DNA from: Siphonodentalium dalli
Lineage: Eukaryota; Mollusca; Scaphopoda; Gadilida; Siphonodentaliidae
NCBI GenBank assembly: GCA_032622095.1
Contig: CP136064.1
Location: 6,319,512-6,383,511 of the forward strand
DNA: 64,000 bases
Direction of reading: 5' to 3'
The notes under the pieces were generated by a model. The model was not told where the DNA came from and made no database searches. It saw only the letters and a list, made by a program, of their open reading frames with translations. Positions 1 to 14,200 of the stretch are shown piece after piece. How positions within the stretch are numbered: position 1 is the first letter of the stretch; the number at the start of each line of letters is the position of its first letter. The position numbers were made by a program, and so were the translations under genes.

Positions 1-162
1 ATGATAAAACTGCAGAATCACGGCCGATTGACAAGACAGACAGCCGACATTGTTTTGAGTGATTACCCGTTAGCCAACATAACAATTAACGCATTGCGCC
101 CAAGAGGAATGGATGTTGAAATATATCGCCAGTGGTCATTGATGCAATTTTTGAAATTGGCA
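1..162. other. left flank of array A, no recognisable feature
   Basis: This sequence shares nothing obvious with the monomers that follow. Homology to the A monomer begins abruptly at about position 163, in the middle of a monomer, in the phrase ATTTCCTGGTTTGG. A reading frame runs from base 1 across the boundary into the repeat (1-378), but its second half is present in every monomer, so I do not regard it as a gene. The abrupt mid-monomer start means array A is truncated or recombined on its left; no B block and no cap-like sequence are seen here. Confidence 0.6.
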
Positions 163-771
163 TTTCCTGGTTTGGTCTTCTGTCTATGTTTAAGACGCTC
201 ACATAGAGCAAATCCAGCTGTTGCGCTTCGTCTAGGAGAAGATCTGGACACAAGCACTTTCTACACATGGACTTTATTAGTACATTTTTCGATGTGTTGT
301 AACTTAGTCATTTCTCAACCGATTTACAAAATTCTTTCACGAGTAGCATCAATACGTCGTATAGATACACGACAGTAAAAATGGTTGGAATCGGTGACAA
401 GAAAAAAATTGATAAATTTTCCACCCCTCTCCAGGTCAACAGATTGTTTCTGGACCTTGGTGAAAATTTCCCCGATTCGTGCCCTTTCGTTAGTTAACAC
501 AATAACGAGAACCGAATTCAGCTGCTTGACTTCTTATAGGAGAAAATCTGCGCACAAACTTTTTCCATTTATTTTGTTTAAGGGCCATAACTCTGGTAAG
601 CAAGTTAGGACACAAACCTAAATGCTTCGTTACCACGCAACTTGGCGTGGTGCACATAGCTACCAAATTTCAATGCTTTATCTTTTAAACTCTCTGAGAT
701 ATAAGGGTTTCAAAATATATTAAGAATAATAAATAATAATAATAGTGAAAAATAAAAAATTGAATAACAAT

Positions 772-799
772 ATACTCCCATATTAAAATATGGAAGTAT
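772..799. repeat. A-type boundary hairpin (near-palindrome)
   Basis: 28-bp inverted repeat with left arm ATACTCCCATATT and right arm AATATGGAAGTAT, separated by only a couple of A/T bases; one arm position is mismatched (CTCCC against GGAAG). It recurs once per A monomer and at 30347-30374 and 35367-35394. Its outer arms match the B and C hairpins and the ACTTCC motif of the CTAGA caps. Possible roles are fused element termini or a replication/termination structure; this is inferred from position and symmetry only. Confidence 0.8.
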
Positions 800-1247
800 A
801 ATAAGGGAATCGCGCGGAATTGATTGGAATGTCGATAGTATGGTTTATTGACATTTCTGTGTTCAGTTGGAACGTTCTGGTGTGACCCCCACCCATGCCT
901 CAAAATTTGATGACGCGGGTAGAAAAGTCGCCATATATCGGCCAATTTTCAAGATATCGAGCTAACTTTTGCGTCATTGTGTTCGTATTTGATGCCCCTT
1001 TAATATTTACCAGGGTTTTGGTGAGGTATTGTGCCGATATTTTACTATGTAGGCCAATATGTATGTTTTCAGTTCGAATATCTCCGAACTCCTTCGACAT
1101 AATGCAGCAAGTAGGTAATCGTTTAAAAGAACTAAAAATTCCCCGTCGAATGATACCAAACACGTCACGCTCGGTTGAAGGAATATAAATTCATAGTGCA
1201 TTCTCTGTAAACTTGAAAAAAGGAAGGAGCCACAATTTCTACATTTG

Positions 1248-1550
1248 TCAACCGATTCACAAAATTCACTCACGAGGACACTTAGTACATCCTATGGATA
1301 CTTCACAACCATTTTGGTTAAAATCGGCGACAAAAAAAAATTGACAAATTTTGTCCCTCCCCTAGCCCAGAAAAAAATTGAGCGGACCTTTGTCAAAATT
1401 TCCTGGTTTGGTCTTCTGTCTATGTTTAAGACGCTCACATAGAGCAAATCCAGCTGTTGCGCTTCGTCTAGGAGAAGATCTGGACACAAGCACTTTCTAC
1501 ACATGGACTTTATTAGTACATTTTTCGATGTGTTGTAACTTAGTCATTTC
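1248..1550 (+). repeat. A internal sub-repeat, copy 1
   Basis: Begins TCAACCGATTCACAAAATTC and includes TTTTGGTTAAAATCGGCGAC, a poly-A run, a CCCTCCCCTAGCCC stretch and AGGAGAAGATCTGGACAC. It aligns by eye along its length with the next segment (from 1551) at an offset of 303 bp. The pair is present in every A and C monomer, so the duplication predates the split of the two subfamilies. Confidence 0.8.
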
Positions 1551-1835
1551 TCAACCGATTTACAAAATTCTTTCACGAGTAGCATCAATACGTCGTATAG
1601 ATACACGACAGTAAAAATGGTTGGAATCGGTGACAAGAAAAAAATTGATAAATTTTCCACCCCTCTCCAGGTCAACAGATTGTTTCTGGACCTTGGTGAA
1701 AATTTCCCCGATTCGTGCCCTTTCGTTAGTTAACACAATAACGAGAACCGAATTCAGCTGCTTGACTTCTTATAGGAGAAAATCTGCGCACAAACTTTTT
1801 CCATTTATTTTGTTTAAGGGCCATAACTCTGGTAA
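1551..1835 (+). repeat. A internal sub-repeat, copy 2
   Basis: Begins TCAACCGATTTACAAAATTC and includes ATGGTTGGAATCGGTGAC, a poly-A run, a CCACCCCTCTCCAGG stretch and AGGAGAAAATCTGCGCAC, each the counterpart of an element in copy 1. The copies have drifted well apart, in contrast to the near identity between monomers, so this duplication is old. Confidence 0.8.
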
Positions 1836-4800
1836 GCAAGTTAGGACACAAACCTAAATGCTTCGTTACCACGCAACTTGGCGTGGTGCACATAGCTACC
1901 AAATTTCAATGCTTTATCTTTTAAACTCTCTGAGATATAAGGGTTTCAAAATATATTAAGAATAATAAATAATAATAATAGTGAAAAATAAAAAATTGAA
2001 TAACAATATACTCCCATATTAAAATATGGAAGTATAATAAGGGAATCGCGCGGAATTGATTGGAATGTCGATAGTATGGTTTATTGACATTTCTGTGTTC
2101 AGTTGGAACGTTCTGGTGTGACCCCCACCCATGCCTCAAAATTTGATGACGCGGGTAGAAAAGTCGCCATATATCGGCCAATTTTCAAGATATCGAGCTA
2201 ACTTTTGCGTCATTGTGTTCGTATTTGATGCCCCTTTAATATTTACCAGGGTTTTGGTGAGGTATTGTGCCGATATTTTACTATGTAGGCCAATATGTAT
2301 GTTTTCAGTTCGAATATCTCCGAACTCCTTCGACATAATGCAGCAAGTAGGTAATCGTTTAAAAGAACTAAAAATTCCCCGTCGAATGATACCAAACACG
2401 TCACGCTCGGTTGAAGGAATATAAATTCATAGTGCATTCTCTGTAAACTTGAAAAAAGGAAGGAGCCACAATTTCTACATTTGTCAACCGATTCACAAAA
2501 TTCACTCACGAGGACACTTAGTACATCCTATGGATACTTCACAACCATTTTGGTTAAAATCGGCGACAAAAAAAAATTGACAAATTTTGTCCCTCCCCTA
2601 GCCCAGAAAAAAATTGAGCGGACCTTTGTCAAAATTTCCTGGTTTGGTCTTCTGTCTATGTTTAAGACGCTCACATAGAGCAAATCCAGCTGTTGCGCTT
2701 CGTCTAGGAGAAGATCTGGACACAAGCACTTTCTACACATGGACTTTATTAGTACATTTTTCGATGTGTTGTAACTTAGTCATTTCTCAACCGATTTACA
2801 AAATTCTTTCACGAGTAGCATCAATACGTCGTATAGATACACGACAGTAAAAATGGTTGGAATCGGTGACAAGAAAAAAATTGATAAATTTTCCACCCCT
2901 CTCCAGGTCAACAGATTGTTTCTGGACCTTGGTGAAAATTTCCCCGATTCGTGCCCTTTCGTTAGTTAACACAATAACGAGAACCGAATTCAGCTGCTTG
3001 ACTTCTTATAGGAGAAAATCTGCGCACAAACTTTTTCCATTTATTTTGTTTAAGGGCCATAACTCTGGTAAGCAAGTTAGGACACAAACCTAAATGCTTC
3101 GTTACCACGCAACTTGGCGTGGTGCACATAGCTACCAAATTTCAATGCTTTATCTTTTAAACTCTCTGAGATATAAGGGTTTCAAAATATATTAAGAATA
3201 ATAAATAATAATAATAGTGAAAAATAAAAAATTGAATAACAATATACTCCCATATTAAAATATGGAAGTATAATAAGGGAATCGCGCGGAATTGATTGGA
3301 ATGTCGATAGTATGGTTTATTGACATTTCTGTGTTCAGTTGGAACGTTCTGGTGTGACCCCCACCCATGCCTCAAAATTTGATGACGCGGGTAGAAAAGT
3401 CGCCATATATCGGCCAATTTTCAAGATATCGAGCTAACTTTTGCGTCATTGTGTTCGTATTTGATGCCCCTTTAATATTTACCAGGGTTTTGGTGAGGTA
3501 TTGTGCCGATATTTTACTATGTAGGCCAATATGTATGTTTTCAGTTCGAATATCTCCGAACTCCTTCGACATAATGCAGCAAGTAGGTAATCGTTTAAAA
3601 GAACTAAAAATTCCCCGTCGAATGATACCAAACACGTCACGCTCGGTTGAAGGAATATAAATTCATAGTGCATTCTCTGTAAACTTGAAAAAAGGAAGGA
3701 GCCACAATTTCTACATTTGTCAACCGATTCACAAAATTCACTCACGAGGACACTTAGTACATCCTATGGATACTTCACAACCATTTTGGTTAAAATCGGC
3801 GACAAAAAAAAATTGACAAATTTTGTCCCTCCCCTAGCCCAGAAAAAAATTGAGCGGACCTTTGTCAAAATTTCCTGGTTTGGTCTTCTGTCTATGTTTA
3901 AGACGCTCACATAGAGCAAATCCAGCTGTTGCGCTTCGTCTAGGAGAAGATCTGGACACAAGCACTTTCTACACATGGACTTTATTAGTACATTTTTCGA
4001 TGTGTTGTAACTTAGTCATTTCTCAACCGATTTACAAAATTCTTTCACGAGTAGCATCAATACGTCGTATAGATACACGACAGTAAAAATGGTTGGAATC
4101 GGTGACAAGAAAAAAATTGATAAATTTTCCACCCCTCTCCAGGTCAACAGATTGTTTCTGGACCTTGGTGAAAATTTCCCCGATTCGTGCCCTTTCGTTA
4201 GTTAACACAATAACGAGAACCGAATTCAGCTGCTTGACTTCTTATAGGAGAAAATCTGCGCACAAACTTTTTCCATTTATTTTGTTTAAGGGCCATAACT
4301 CTGGTAAGCAAGTTAGGACACAAACCTAAATGCTTCGTTACCACGCAACTTGGCGTGGTGCACATAGCTACCAAATTTCAATGCTTTATCTTTTAAACTC
4401 TCTGAGATATAAGGGTTTCAAAATATATTAAGAATAATAAATAATAATAATAGTGAAAAATAAAAAATTGAATAACAATATACTCCCATATTAAAATATG
4501 GAAGTATAATAAGGGAATCGCGCGGAATTGATTGGAATGTCGATAGTATGGTTTATTGACATTTCTGTGTTCAGTTGGAACGTTCTGGTGTGACCCCCAC
4601 CCATGCCTCAAAATTTGATGACGCGGGTAGAAAAGTCGCCATATATCGGCCAATTTTCAAGATATCGAGCTAACTTTTGCGTCATTGTGTTCGTATTTGA
4701 TGCCCCTTTAATATTTACCAGGGTTTTGGTGAGGTATTGTGCCGATATTTTACTATGTAGGCCAATATGTATGTTTTCAGTTCGAATATCTCCGAACTCC

Positions 4801-7800
4801 TTCGACATAATGCAGCAAGTAGGTAATCGTTTAAAAGAACTAAAAATTCCCCGTCGAATGATACCAAACACGTCACGCTCGGTTGAAGGAATATAAATTC
4901 ATAGTGCATTCTCTGTAAACTTGAAAAAAGGAAGGAGCCACAATTTCTACATTTGTCAACCGATTCACAAAATTCACTCACGAGGACACTTAGTACATCC
5001 TATGGATACTTCACAACCATTTTGGTTAAAATCGGCGACAAAAAAAAATTGACAAATTTTGTCCCTCCCCTAGCCCAGAAAAAAATTGAGCGGACCTTTG
5101 TCAAAATTTCCTGGTTTGGTCTTCTGTCTATGTTTAAGACGCTCACATAGAGCAAATCCAGCTGTTGCGCTTCGTCTAGGAGAAGATCTGGACACAAGCA
5201 CTTTCTACACATGGACTTTATTAGTACATTTTTCGATGTGTTGTAACTTAGTCATTTCTCAACCGATTTACAAAATTCTTTCACGAGTAGCATCAATACG
5301 TCGTATAGATACACGACAGTAAAAATGGTTGGAATCGGTGACAAGAAAAAAATTGATAAATTTTCCACCCCTCTCCAGGTCAACAGATTGTTTCTGGACC
5401 TTGGTGAAAATTTCCCCGATTCGTGCCCTTTCGTTAGTTAACACAATAACGAGAACCGAATTCAGCTGCTTGACTTCTTATAGGAGAAAATCTGCGCACA
5501 AACTTTTTCCATTTATTTTGTTTAAGGGCCATAACTCTGGTAAGCAAGTTAGGACACAAACCTAAATGCTTCGTTACCACGCAACTTGGCGTGGTGCACA
5601 TAGCTACCAAATTTCAATGCTTTATCTTTTAAACTCTCTGAGATATAAGGGTTTCAAAATATATTAAGAATAATAAATAATAATAATAGTGAAAAATAAA
5701 AAATTGAATAACAATATACTCCCATATTAAAATATGGAAGTATAATAAGGGAATCGCGCGGAATTGATTGGAATGTCGATAGTATGGTTTATTGACATTT
5801 CTGTGTTCAGTTGGAACGTTCTGGTGTGACCCCCACCCATGCCTCAAAATTTGATGACGCGGGTAGAAAAGTCGCCATATATCGGCCAATTTTCAAGATA
5901 TCGAGCTAACTTTTGCGTCATTGTGTTCGTATTTGATGCCCCTTTAATATTTACCAGGGTTTTGGTGAGGTATTGTGCCGATATTTTACTATGTAGGCCA
6001 ATATGTATGTTTTCAGTTCGAATATCTCCGAACTCCTTCGACATAATGCAGCAAGTAGGTAATCGTTTAAAAGAACTAAAAATTCCCCGTCGAATGATAC
6101 CAAACACGTCACGCTCGGTTGAAGGAATATAAATTCATAGTGCATTCTCTGTAAACTTGAAAAAAGGAAGGAGCCACAATTTCTACATTTGTCAACCGAT
6201 TCACAAAATTCACTCACGAGGACACTTAGTACATCCTATGGATACTTCACAACCATTTTGGTTAAAATCGGCGACAAAAAAAAATTGACAAATTTTGTCC
6301 CTCCCCTAGCCCAGAAAAAAATTGAGCGAACCTTTGTCAAAATTTCCTGGTTTGGTCTTCTGTCTATGTTTAAGACGCTCACATAGAGCAAATCCAGCTG
6401 TTGCGCTTCGTCTAGGAGAAGATCTGGACACAAGCACTTTCTACACATGGACTTTATTAGTACATTTTTCGATGTGTTGTAACTTAGTCATTTCTCAACC
6501 GATTTACAAAATTCTTTCACGAGTAGCATCAATACGTCGTATAGATACACGACAGTAATAATGGTTGGAATCGGTGACAAGAAAAAAATTGATAAATTTT
6601 CCACCCCTCTCCAGGTCAACAGATTGTTTCTGGACCTTGGTGAAAATTTCCCCGATTCGTGCCCTTTCGTTAGTTAACACAATAACGAGAACCGAATTCA
6701 GCTGCTTGACTTCTTATAGGAGAAAATCTGCGCACAAACTTTTTCCATTTATTTTGTTTAAGGGCCATAACTCTGGTAAGCAAGTTAGGACACAAACCTA
6801 AATGCTTCGTTACCACGCAACTTGGCGTGGTGCACATAGCTACCAAATTTCAATGCTTTATCTTTTAAACTCTCTGAGATATAAGGGTTTCAAAATATAT
6901 TAAGAATAATAAATAATAATAATAGTGAAAAATAAAAAATTGAATAACAATATACTCCCATATTAAAATATGGAAGTATAATAAGGGAATCGCGCGGAAT
7001 TGATTGGAATGTCGATAGTATGGTTTATTGACATTTCTGTGTTCAGTTGGAACGTTCTGGTGTGACCCCCACCCATGCCTCAAAATTTGATGACGCGGGT
7101 AGAAAAGTCGCCATATATCGGCCAATTTTCAAGATATCGAGCTAACTTTTGCGTCATTGTGTTCGTATTTGATGCCCCTTTAATATTTACCAGGGTTTTG
7201 GTGAGGTATTGTGCCGATATTTTACTATGTAGGCCAATATGTATGTTTTCAGTTCGAATATCTCCGAACTCCTTCGACATAATGCAGCAAGTAGGTAATC
7301 GTTTAAAAGAACTAAAAATTCCCCGTCGAATGATACCAAACACGTCACGCTCGGTTGAAGGAATATAAATTCATAGTGCATTCTCTGTAAACTTGAAAAA
7401 AGGAAGGAGCCACAATTTCTACATTTGTCAACCGATTCACAAAATTCACTCACGAGGACACTTAGTACATCCTATGGATACTTCACAACCATTTTGGTTA
7501 AAATCGGCGACAAAAAAAAAATTGACAAATTTTGTCCCTCCCCTAGCCCAGAAAAAAATTGAGCGGACCTTTGTCAAAATTTCCTGGTTTGGTCTTCTGT
7601 CTATGTTTAAGACGCTCACATAGAGCAAATCCAGCTGTTGCGCTTCGTCTAGGAGAAGATCTGGACACAAGCACTTTCTACACATGGACTTTATTAGTAC
7701 ATTTTTCGATGTGTTGTAACTTAGTCATTTCTCAACCGATTTACAAAATTCTTTCACGAGTAGCATCAATACGTCGTATAGATACACGACAGTAAAAATG

Positions 7801-10349
7801 GTTGGAATCGGTGACAAGAAAAAAATTGATAAATTTTCCACCCCTCTCCAGGTCAACAGATTGTTTCTGGACCTTGGTGAAAATTTCCCCGATTCGTGCC
7901 CTTTCGTTAGTTAACACAATAAAGAGAACCGAATTCAGCTGCTTGACTTCTTATAGGAGAAAATCTGCGCACAAACTTTTTCCATTTATTTTGTTTAAGG
8001 GCCATAACTCTGGTAAGCAAGTTAGGACACAAACCTAAATGCTTCGTTACCACGCAACTTGGCGTGGTGCACATAGCTACCAAATTTCAATGCTTTATCT
8101 TTTAAACTCTCTGAGATATAAGGGTTTCAAAATATATTAAGAATAATAAATAATAATAATAGTGAAAAATAAAAAATTGAATAACAATATACTCCCATAT
8201 TAAAATATGGAAGTATAATAAGGGAATCGCGCGGAATTGATTGGAATGTCGATAGTATGGTTTATTGACATTTCTGTGTTCAGTTGGAACGTTCTGGTGT
8301 GACCCCCACCCATGCCTCAAAATTTGATGACGCGGGTAGAAAAGTCGCCATATATCGGCCAATTTTCAAGATATCGAGCTAACTTTTGCGTCATTGTGTT
8401 CGTATTTGATGCCCCTTTAATATTTACCAGGGTTTTGGTGAGGTATTGTGCCGATATTTTACTATGTAGGCCAATATGTATGTTTTCAGTTCGAATATCT
8501 CCGAACTCCTTCGACATAATGCAGCAAGTAGGTAATCGTTTAAAAGAACTAAAAATTCCCCGTCGAATGATACCAAACACGTCACGCTCGGTTGAAGGAA
8601 TATAAATTCATAGTGCATTCTCTGTAAACTTGAAAAAAGGAAGGAGCCACAATTTCTACATTTGTCAACCGATTCACAAAATTCACTCACGAGGACACTT
8701 AGTACATCCTATGGATACTTCACAACCATTTTGGTTAAAATCGGCGACAAAAAAAAATTGACAAATTTTGTCCCTCCCCTAGCCCAGAAAAAAATTGAGC
8801 GGACCTTTGTCAAAATTTCCTGGTTTGGTCTTCTGTCTATGTTTAAGACGCTCACATAGAGCAAATCCAGCTGTTGCGCTTCGTCTAGGAGAAGATCTGG
8901 ACACAAGCACTTTCTACACATGGACTTTATTAGTACATTTTTCGATGTGTTGTAACTTAGTCATTTCTCAACCGATTTACAAAATTCTTTCACGAGTAGC
9001 ATCAATACGTCGTATAGATACACGACAGTAAAAATGGTTGGAATCGGTGACAAGAAAAAAATTGATAAATTTTCCACCCCTCTCCAGGTCAACAGATTGT
9101 TTCTGGACCTTGGTGAAAATTTCCCCGATTCGTGCCCTTTCGTTAGTTAACACAATAACGAGAACCGAATTCAGCTGCTTGACTTCTTATAGGAGAAAAT
9201 CTGCGCACAAACTTTTTCCATTTATTTTGTTTAAGGGCCATAACTCTGGTAAGCAAGTTAGGACACAAACCTAAATGCTTCGTTACCACGCAACTTGGCG
9301 TGGTGCACATAGCTACCAAATTTCAATGCTTTATCTTTTAAACTCTCTGAGATATAAGGGTTTCAAAATATATTAAGAATAATAAATAATAATAATAGTG
9401 AAAAATAAAAAATTGAATAACAATATACTCCCATATTAAAATATGGAAGTATAATAAGGGAATCGCGCGGAATTGATTGGAATGTCGATAGTATGGTTTA
9501 TTGACATTTCTGTGTTCAGTTGGAACGTTCTGGTGTGACCCCCACCCATGCCTCAAAATTTGATGACGCGGGTAGAAAAGTCGCCATATATCGGCCAATT
9601 TTCAAGATATCGAGCTAACTTTTGCGTCATTGTGTTCGTATTTGATGCCCCTTTAATATTTACCAGGGTTTTGGTGAGGTATTGTGCCGATATTTTACTA
9701 TGTAGGCCAATATGTATGTTTTCAGTTCGAATATCTCCGAACTCCTTCGACATAATGCAGCAAGTAGGTAATCGTTTAAAAGAACTAAAAATTCCCCGTC
9801 GAATGATACCAAACACGTCACGCTCGGTTGAAGGAATATAAATTCATAGTGCATTCTCTGTAAACTTGAAAAAAGGAAGGAGCCACAATTTCTACATTTG
9901 TCAACCGATTCACAAAATTCACTCACGAGGACACTTAGTACATCCTATGGATACTTCACAACCATTTTGGTTAAAATCGGCGACAAAAAAAAATTGACAA
10001 ATTTTGTCCCTCCCCTAGCCCAGAAAAAAATTGAGCGGACCTTTGTCAAAATTTCCTGGTTTGGTCTTCTGTCTATGTTTAAGACGCTCACATAGAGCAA
10101 ATCCAGCTGTTGCGCTTCGTCTAGGAGAAGATCTGGACACAAGCACTTTCTACACATGGACTTTATTAGTACATTTTTCGATGTGTTGTAACTTAGTCAT
10201 TTCTCAACCGATTTACAAAATTCTTTCACGAGTAGCATCAATACGTCGTATAGATACACGACAGTAAAAATGGTTGGAATCGGTGACAAGAAAAAAATTG
10301 ATAAATTTTCCACCCCTCTCCAGGTCAACAGATTGTTTCTGGACCTTGG

Positions 10350-11260
10350 TGAAAATTTCCCCGATTCGTGCCTTTCGTTAGTTAACCACAATAACGAGAA
10401 CCGAATTCAGCTGCTTGACTTCTTATAGGAGAAAATCTGCGCACAAACTTTTTCCATTTATTTTGTTTAAGGGCCATAACTCTGGTAAGCAAGTTAGGAC
10501 ACAAACCTAAATGCTTCGTTACCACGCAACTTGGCGTGGTGCACATAGCTACCAAATTTCAATGCTTTATCTTTTAAACTCTCTGAGATATAAGGGTTTC
10601 AAATATATTAAGAATAATAAATAATAATAATAGTGAAAAATAAAAAATTGAATAACAATACTCCCATATTAAAAATATGGAAGTATAATAAGGGGAATCG
10701 CGCGAATGATTGGAATGTCGATAGTATGGTTTATTGACATTTCTGTGTTCAGTTGGAACGTTCTGGTGTGACCCCCACCCATGCCTCAAAATTTGATGAC
10801 GCGGGTAGAAAAGTCGCCATATATCGGCCAATTTTTCAAGATATCGAGCTAACTTTTGCGTCATTGTGTTCGTATTTGATGCCCCTTTAATATTTACCAG
10901 GGTTTTGGTGAGGTATTGTGCCGATATTTTACTATGTAGGCCAATATGTATGTTTTCAGTTCGAATATCTCCGAACTCCTCGACATAATGCAGCAAGTAG
11001 GTAATCGTTTAAAGAACTAAAATTCCCCGTCGGAATGATACCAAACACGTCACGCTCGGTTGAAGGAATATAAATTCATAGTGCATTCTCTGTAAACTTG
11101 AAAAAAGGAAGGAGCCACAATTTCTACATTTGTCAACCGATTCACAAAATTCACTCACGAGGACACTTAGTACATCCTATGGATACTCACAACCATTTTG
11201 GTTAAAATCGGCGACAAAAAAAAATTGACAAATTTTGTCCCTCCCTAGCCCAGAAAAAAA
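10350..11260 (+). repeat. indel-rich A monomer (probable assembly artefact)
   Basis: Against the array consensus this stretch carries about 14 length changes, nearly all of one base in short homopolymers or simple runs: for example GTGCCTTTCG for GTGCCCTTTCG, AAGGGGAA for AAGGGAA, AATTTTTCAAG for AATTTTCAAG, CTCCTCGAC for CTCCTTCGAC and CCTCCCTAG for CCTCCCCTAG. The hairpin at 10658-10686 has lost TA before CTCCC and gained an A in its centre. The net effect is minus 6 bp. Substitutions are almost absent (one, at 11268, is also found at 6329). Indels without substitutions, limited to one monomer, fit uncorrected long-read sequence or a gap-filled patch. Confidence 0.75.
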
Positions 11261-14200
11261 TTGAGCGAACCTTTGTCAAAATTTCCTGGTTTGGTCTTCT
11301 GTCTATGTTTAAGACGCTCACATAGAGCAAATCCAGCTGTTGCGCTTCGTCTAGGAGAAGATCTGGACACAAGCACTTTCTACACATGGACTTTATTAGT
11401 ACATTTTTCGATGTGTTGTAACTTAGTCATTTCTCAACCGATTTACAAAATTCTTTCACGAGTAGCATCAATACGTCGTATAGATACACGACAGTAAAAA
11501 TGGTTGGAATCGGTGACAAGAAAAAAATTGATAAATTTTCCACCCCTCTCCAGGTCAACAGATTGTTTCTGGACCTTGGTGAAAATTTCCCCGATTCGTG
11601 CCCTTTCGTTAGTTAACACAATAACGAGAACCGAATTCAGCTGCTTGACTTCTTATAGGAGAAAATCTGCGCACAAACTTTTTCCATTTATTTTGTTTAA
11701 GGGCCATAACTCTGGTAAGCAAGTTAGGACACAAACCTAAATGCTTCGTTACCACGCAACTTGGCGTGGTGCACATAGCTACCAAATTTCAATGCTTTAT
11801 CTTTTAAACTCTCTGAGATATAAGGGTTTCAAAATATATTAAGAATAATAAATAATAATAATAGTGAAAAATAAAAAATTGAATAACAATATACTCCCAT
11901 ATTAAAATATGGAAGTATAATAAGGGAATCGCGCGGAATTGATTGGAATGTCGATAGTATGGTTTATTGACATTTCTGTGTTCAGTTGGAACGTTCTGGT
12001 GTGACCCCCACCCATGCCTCAAAATTTGATGACGCGGGTAGAAAAGTCGCCATATATCGGCCAATTTTCAAGATATCGAGCTAACTTTTGCGTCATTGTG
12101 TTCGTATTTGATGCCCCTTTAATATTTACCAGGGTTTTGGTGAGGTATTGTGCCGATATTTTACTATGTAGGCCAATATGTATGTTTTCAGTTCGAATAT
12201 CTCCGAACTCCTTCGACATAATGCAGCAAGTAGGTAATCGTTTAAAAGAACTAAAAATTCCCCGTCGAATGATACCAAACACGTCACGCTCGGTTGAAGG
12301 AATATAAATTCATAGTGCATTCTCTGTAAACTTGAAAAAAGGAAGGAGCCACAATTTCTACATTTGTCAACCGATTCACAAAATTCACTCACGAGGACAC
12401 TTAGTACATCCTATGGATACTTCACAACCATTTTGGTTAAAATCGGCGACAAAAAAAAATTGACAAATTTTGTCCCTCCCCTAGCCCAGAAAAAAATTGA
12501 GCGGACCTTTGTCAAAATTTCCTGGTTTGGTCTTCTGTCTATGTTTAAGACGCTCACATAGAGCAAATCCAGCTGTTGCGCTTCGTCTAGGAGAAGATCT
12601 GGACACAAGCACTTTCTACACATGGACTTTATTAGTACATTTTTCGATGTGTTGTAACTTAGTCATTTCTCAACCGATTTACAAAATTCTTTCACGAGTA
12701 GCATCAATACGTCGTATAGATACACGACAGTAAAAATGGTTGGAATCGGTGACAAGAAAAAAATTGATAAATTTTCCACCCCTCTCCAGGTCAACAGATT
12801 GTTTCTGGACCTTGGTGAAAATTTCCCCGATTCGTGCCCTTTCGTTAGTTAACACAATAACGAGAACCGAATTCAGCTGCTTGACTTCTTATAGGAGAAA
12901 ATCTGCGCACAAACTTTTTCCATTTATTTTGTTTAAGGGCCATAACTCTGGTAAGCAAGTTAGGACACAAACCTAAATGCTTCGTTACCACGCAACTTGG
13001 CGTGGTGCACATAGCTACCAAATTTCAATGCTTTATCTTTTAAACTCTCTGAGATATAAGGGTTTCAAAATATATTAAGAATAATAAATAATAATAATAG
13101 TGAAAAATAAAAAATTGAATAACAATATACTCCCATATTAAAATATGGAAGTATAATAAGGGAATCGCGCGGAATTGATTGGAATGTCGATAGTATGGTT
13201 TATTGACATTTCTGTGTTCAGTTGGAACGTTCTGGTGTGACCCCCACCCATGCCTCAAAATTTGATGACGCGGGTAGAAAAGTCGCCATATATCGGCCAA
13301 TTTTCAAGATATCGAGCTAACTTTTGCGTCATTGTGTTCGTATTTGATGCCCCTTTAATATTTACCAGGGTTTTGGTGAGGTATTGTGCCGATATTTTAC
13401 TATGTAGGCCAATATGTATGTTTTCAGTTCGAATATCTCCGAACTCCTTCGACATAATGCAGCAAGTAGGTAATCGTTTAAAAGAACTAAAAATTCCCCG
13501 TCGAATGATACCAAACACGTCACGCTCGGTTGAAGGAATATAAATTCATAGTGCATTCTCTGTAAACTTGAAAAAAGGAAGGAGCCACAATTTCTACATT
13601 TGTCAACCGATTCACAAAATTCACTCACGAGGACACTTAGTACATCCTATGGATACTTCACAACCATTTTGGTTAAAATCGGCGACAAAAAAAAATTGAC
13701 AAATTTTGTCCCTCCCCTAGCCCAGAAAAAAATTGAGCGGACCTTTGTCAAAATTTCCTGGTTTGGTCTTCTGTCTATGTTTAAGACGCTCACATAGAGC
13801 AAATCCAGCTGTTGCGCTTCGTCTAGGAGAAGATCTGGACACAAGCACTTTCTACACATGGACTTTATTAGTACATTTTTCGATGTGTTGTAACTTAGTC
13901 ATTTCTCAACCGATTTACAAAATTCTTTCACGAGTAGCATCAATACGTCGTATAGATACACGACAGTAAAAATGGTTGGAATCGGTGACAAGAAAAAAAT
14001 TGATAAATTTTCCACCCCTCTCCAGGTCAACAGATTGTTTCTGGACCTTGGTGAAAATTTCCCCGATTCGTGCCCTTTCGTTAGTTAACACAATAACGAG
14101 AACCGAATTCAGCTGCTTGACTTCTTATAGGAGAAAATCTGCGCACAAACTTTTTCCATTTATTTTGTTTAAGGGCCATAACTCTGGTAAGCAAGTTAGG

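Larger units (their letters stand above)
772..2007 (+). repeat. reference A monomer (hairpin to hairpin)
   Basis: One full monomer taken from hairpin start to next hairpin start. In order it holds: the hairpin (772-799); a region containing GGGAATCGCGCGG and a CCCCCACCCATGCC stretch; two diverged direct sub-repeats of about 300 bp (from 1248 and from 1551); an AAGGGCCATAACTCTGG module (from about 1816); a TCTGAGATATAAGGGTTT phrase (about 1928); and an A/T-rich tail of AAT triplets leading into the next hairpin at 2008. All six frames are interrupted. It is best described as a satellite-like monomer that may itself be a non-autonomous transposon unit. Confidence 0.85.

Noticed and set aside
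1-378. 125-codon plus-strand frame at the window start
   Set aside because: Its C-terminal part is the frame found in every A monomer, and it crosses the repeat boundary; no domain-like composition.
634-652. ACCACGC / GCGTGGT stem in A monomers as a conserved RNA structure
   Set aside because: The stem is broken in the A monomer at 31456 and absent from the homologous C monomers, so there is no sign it is maintained.
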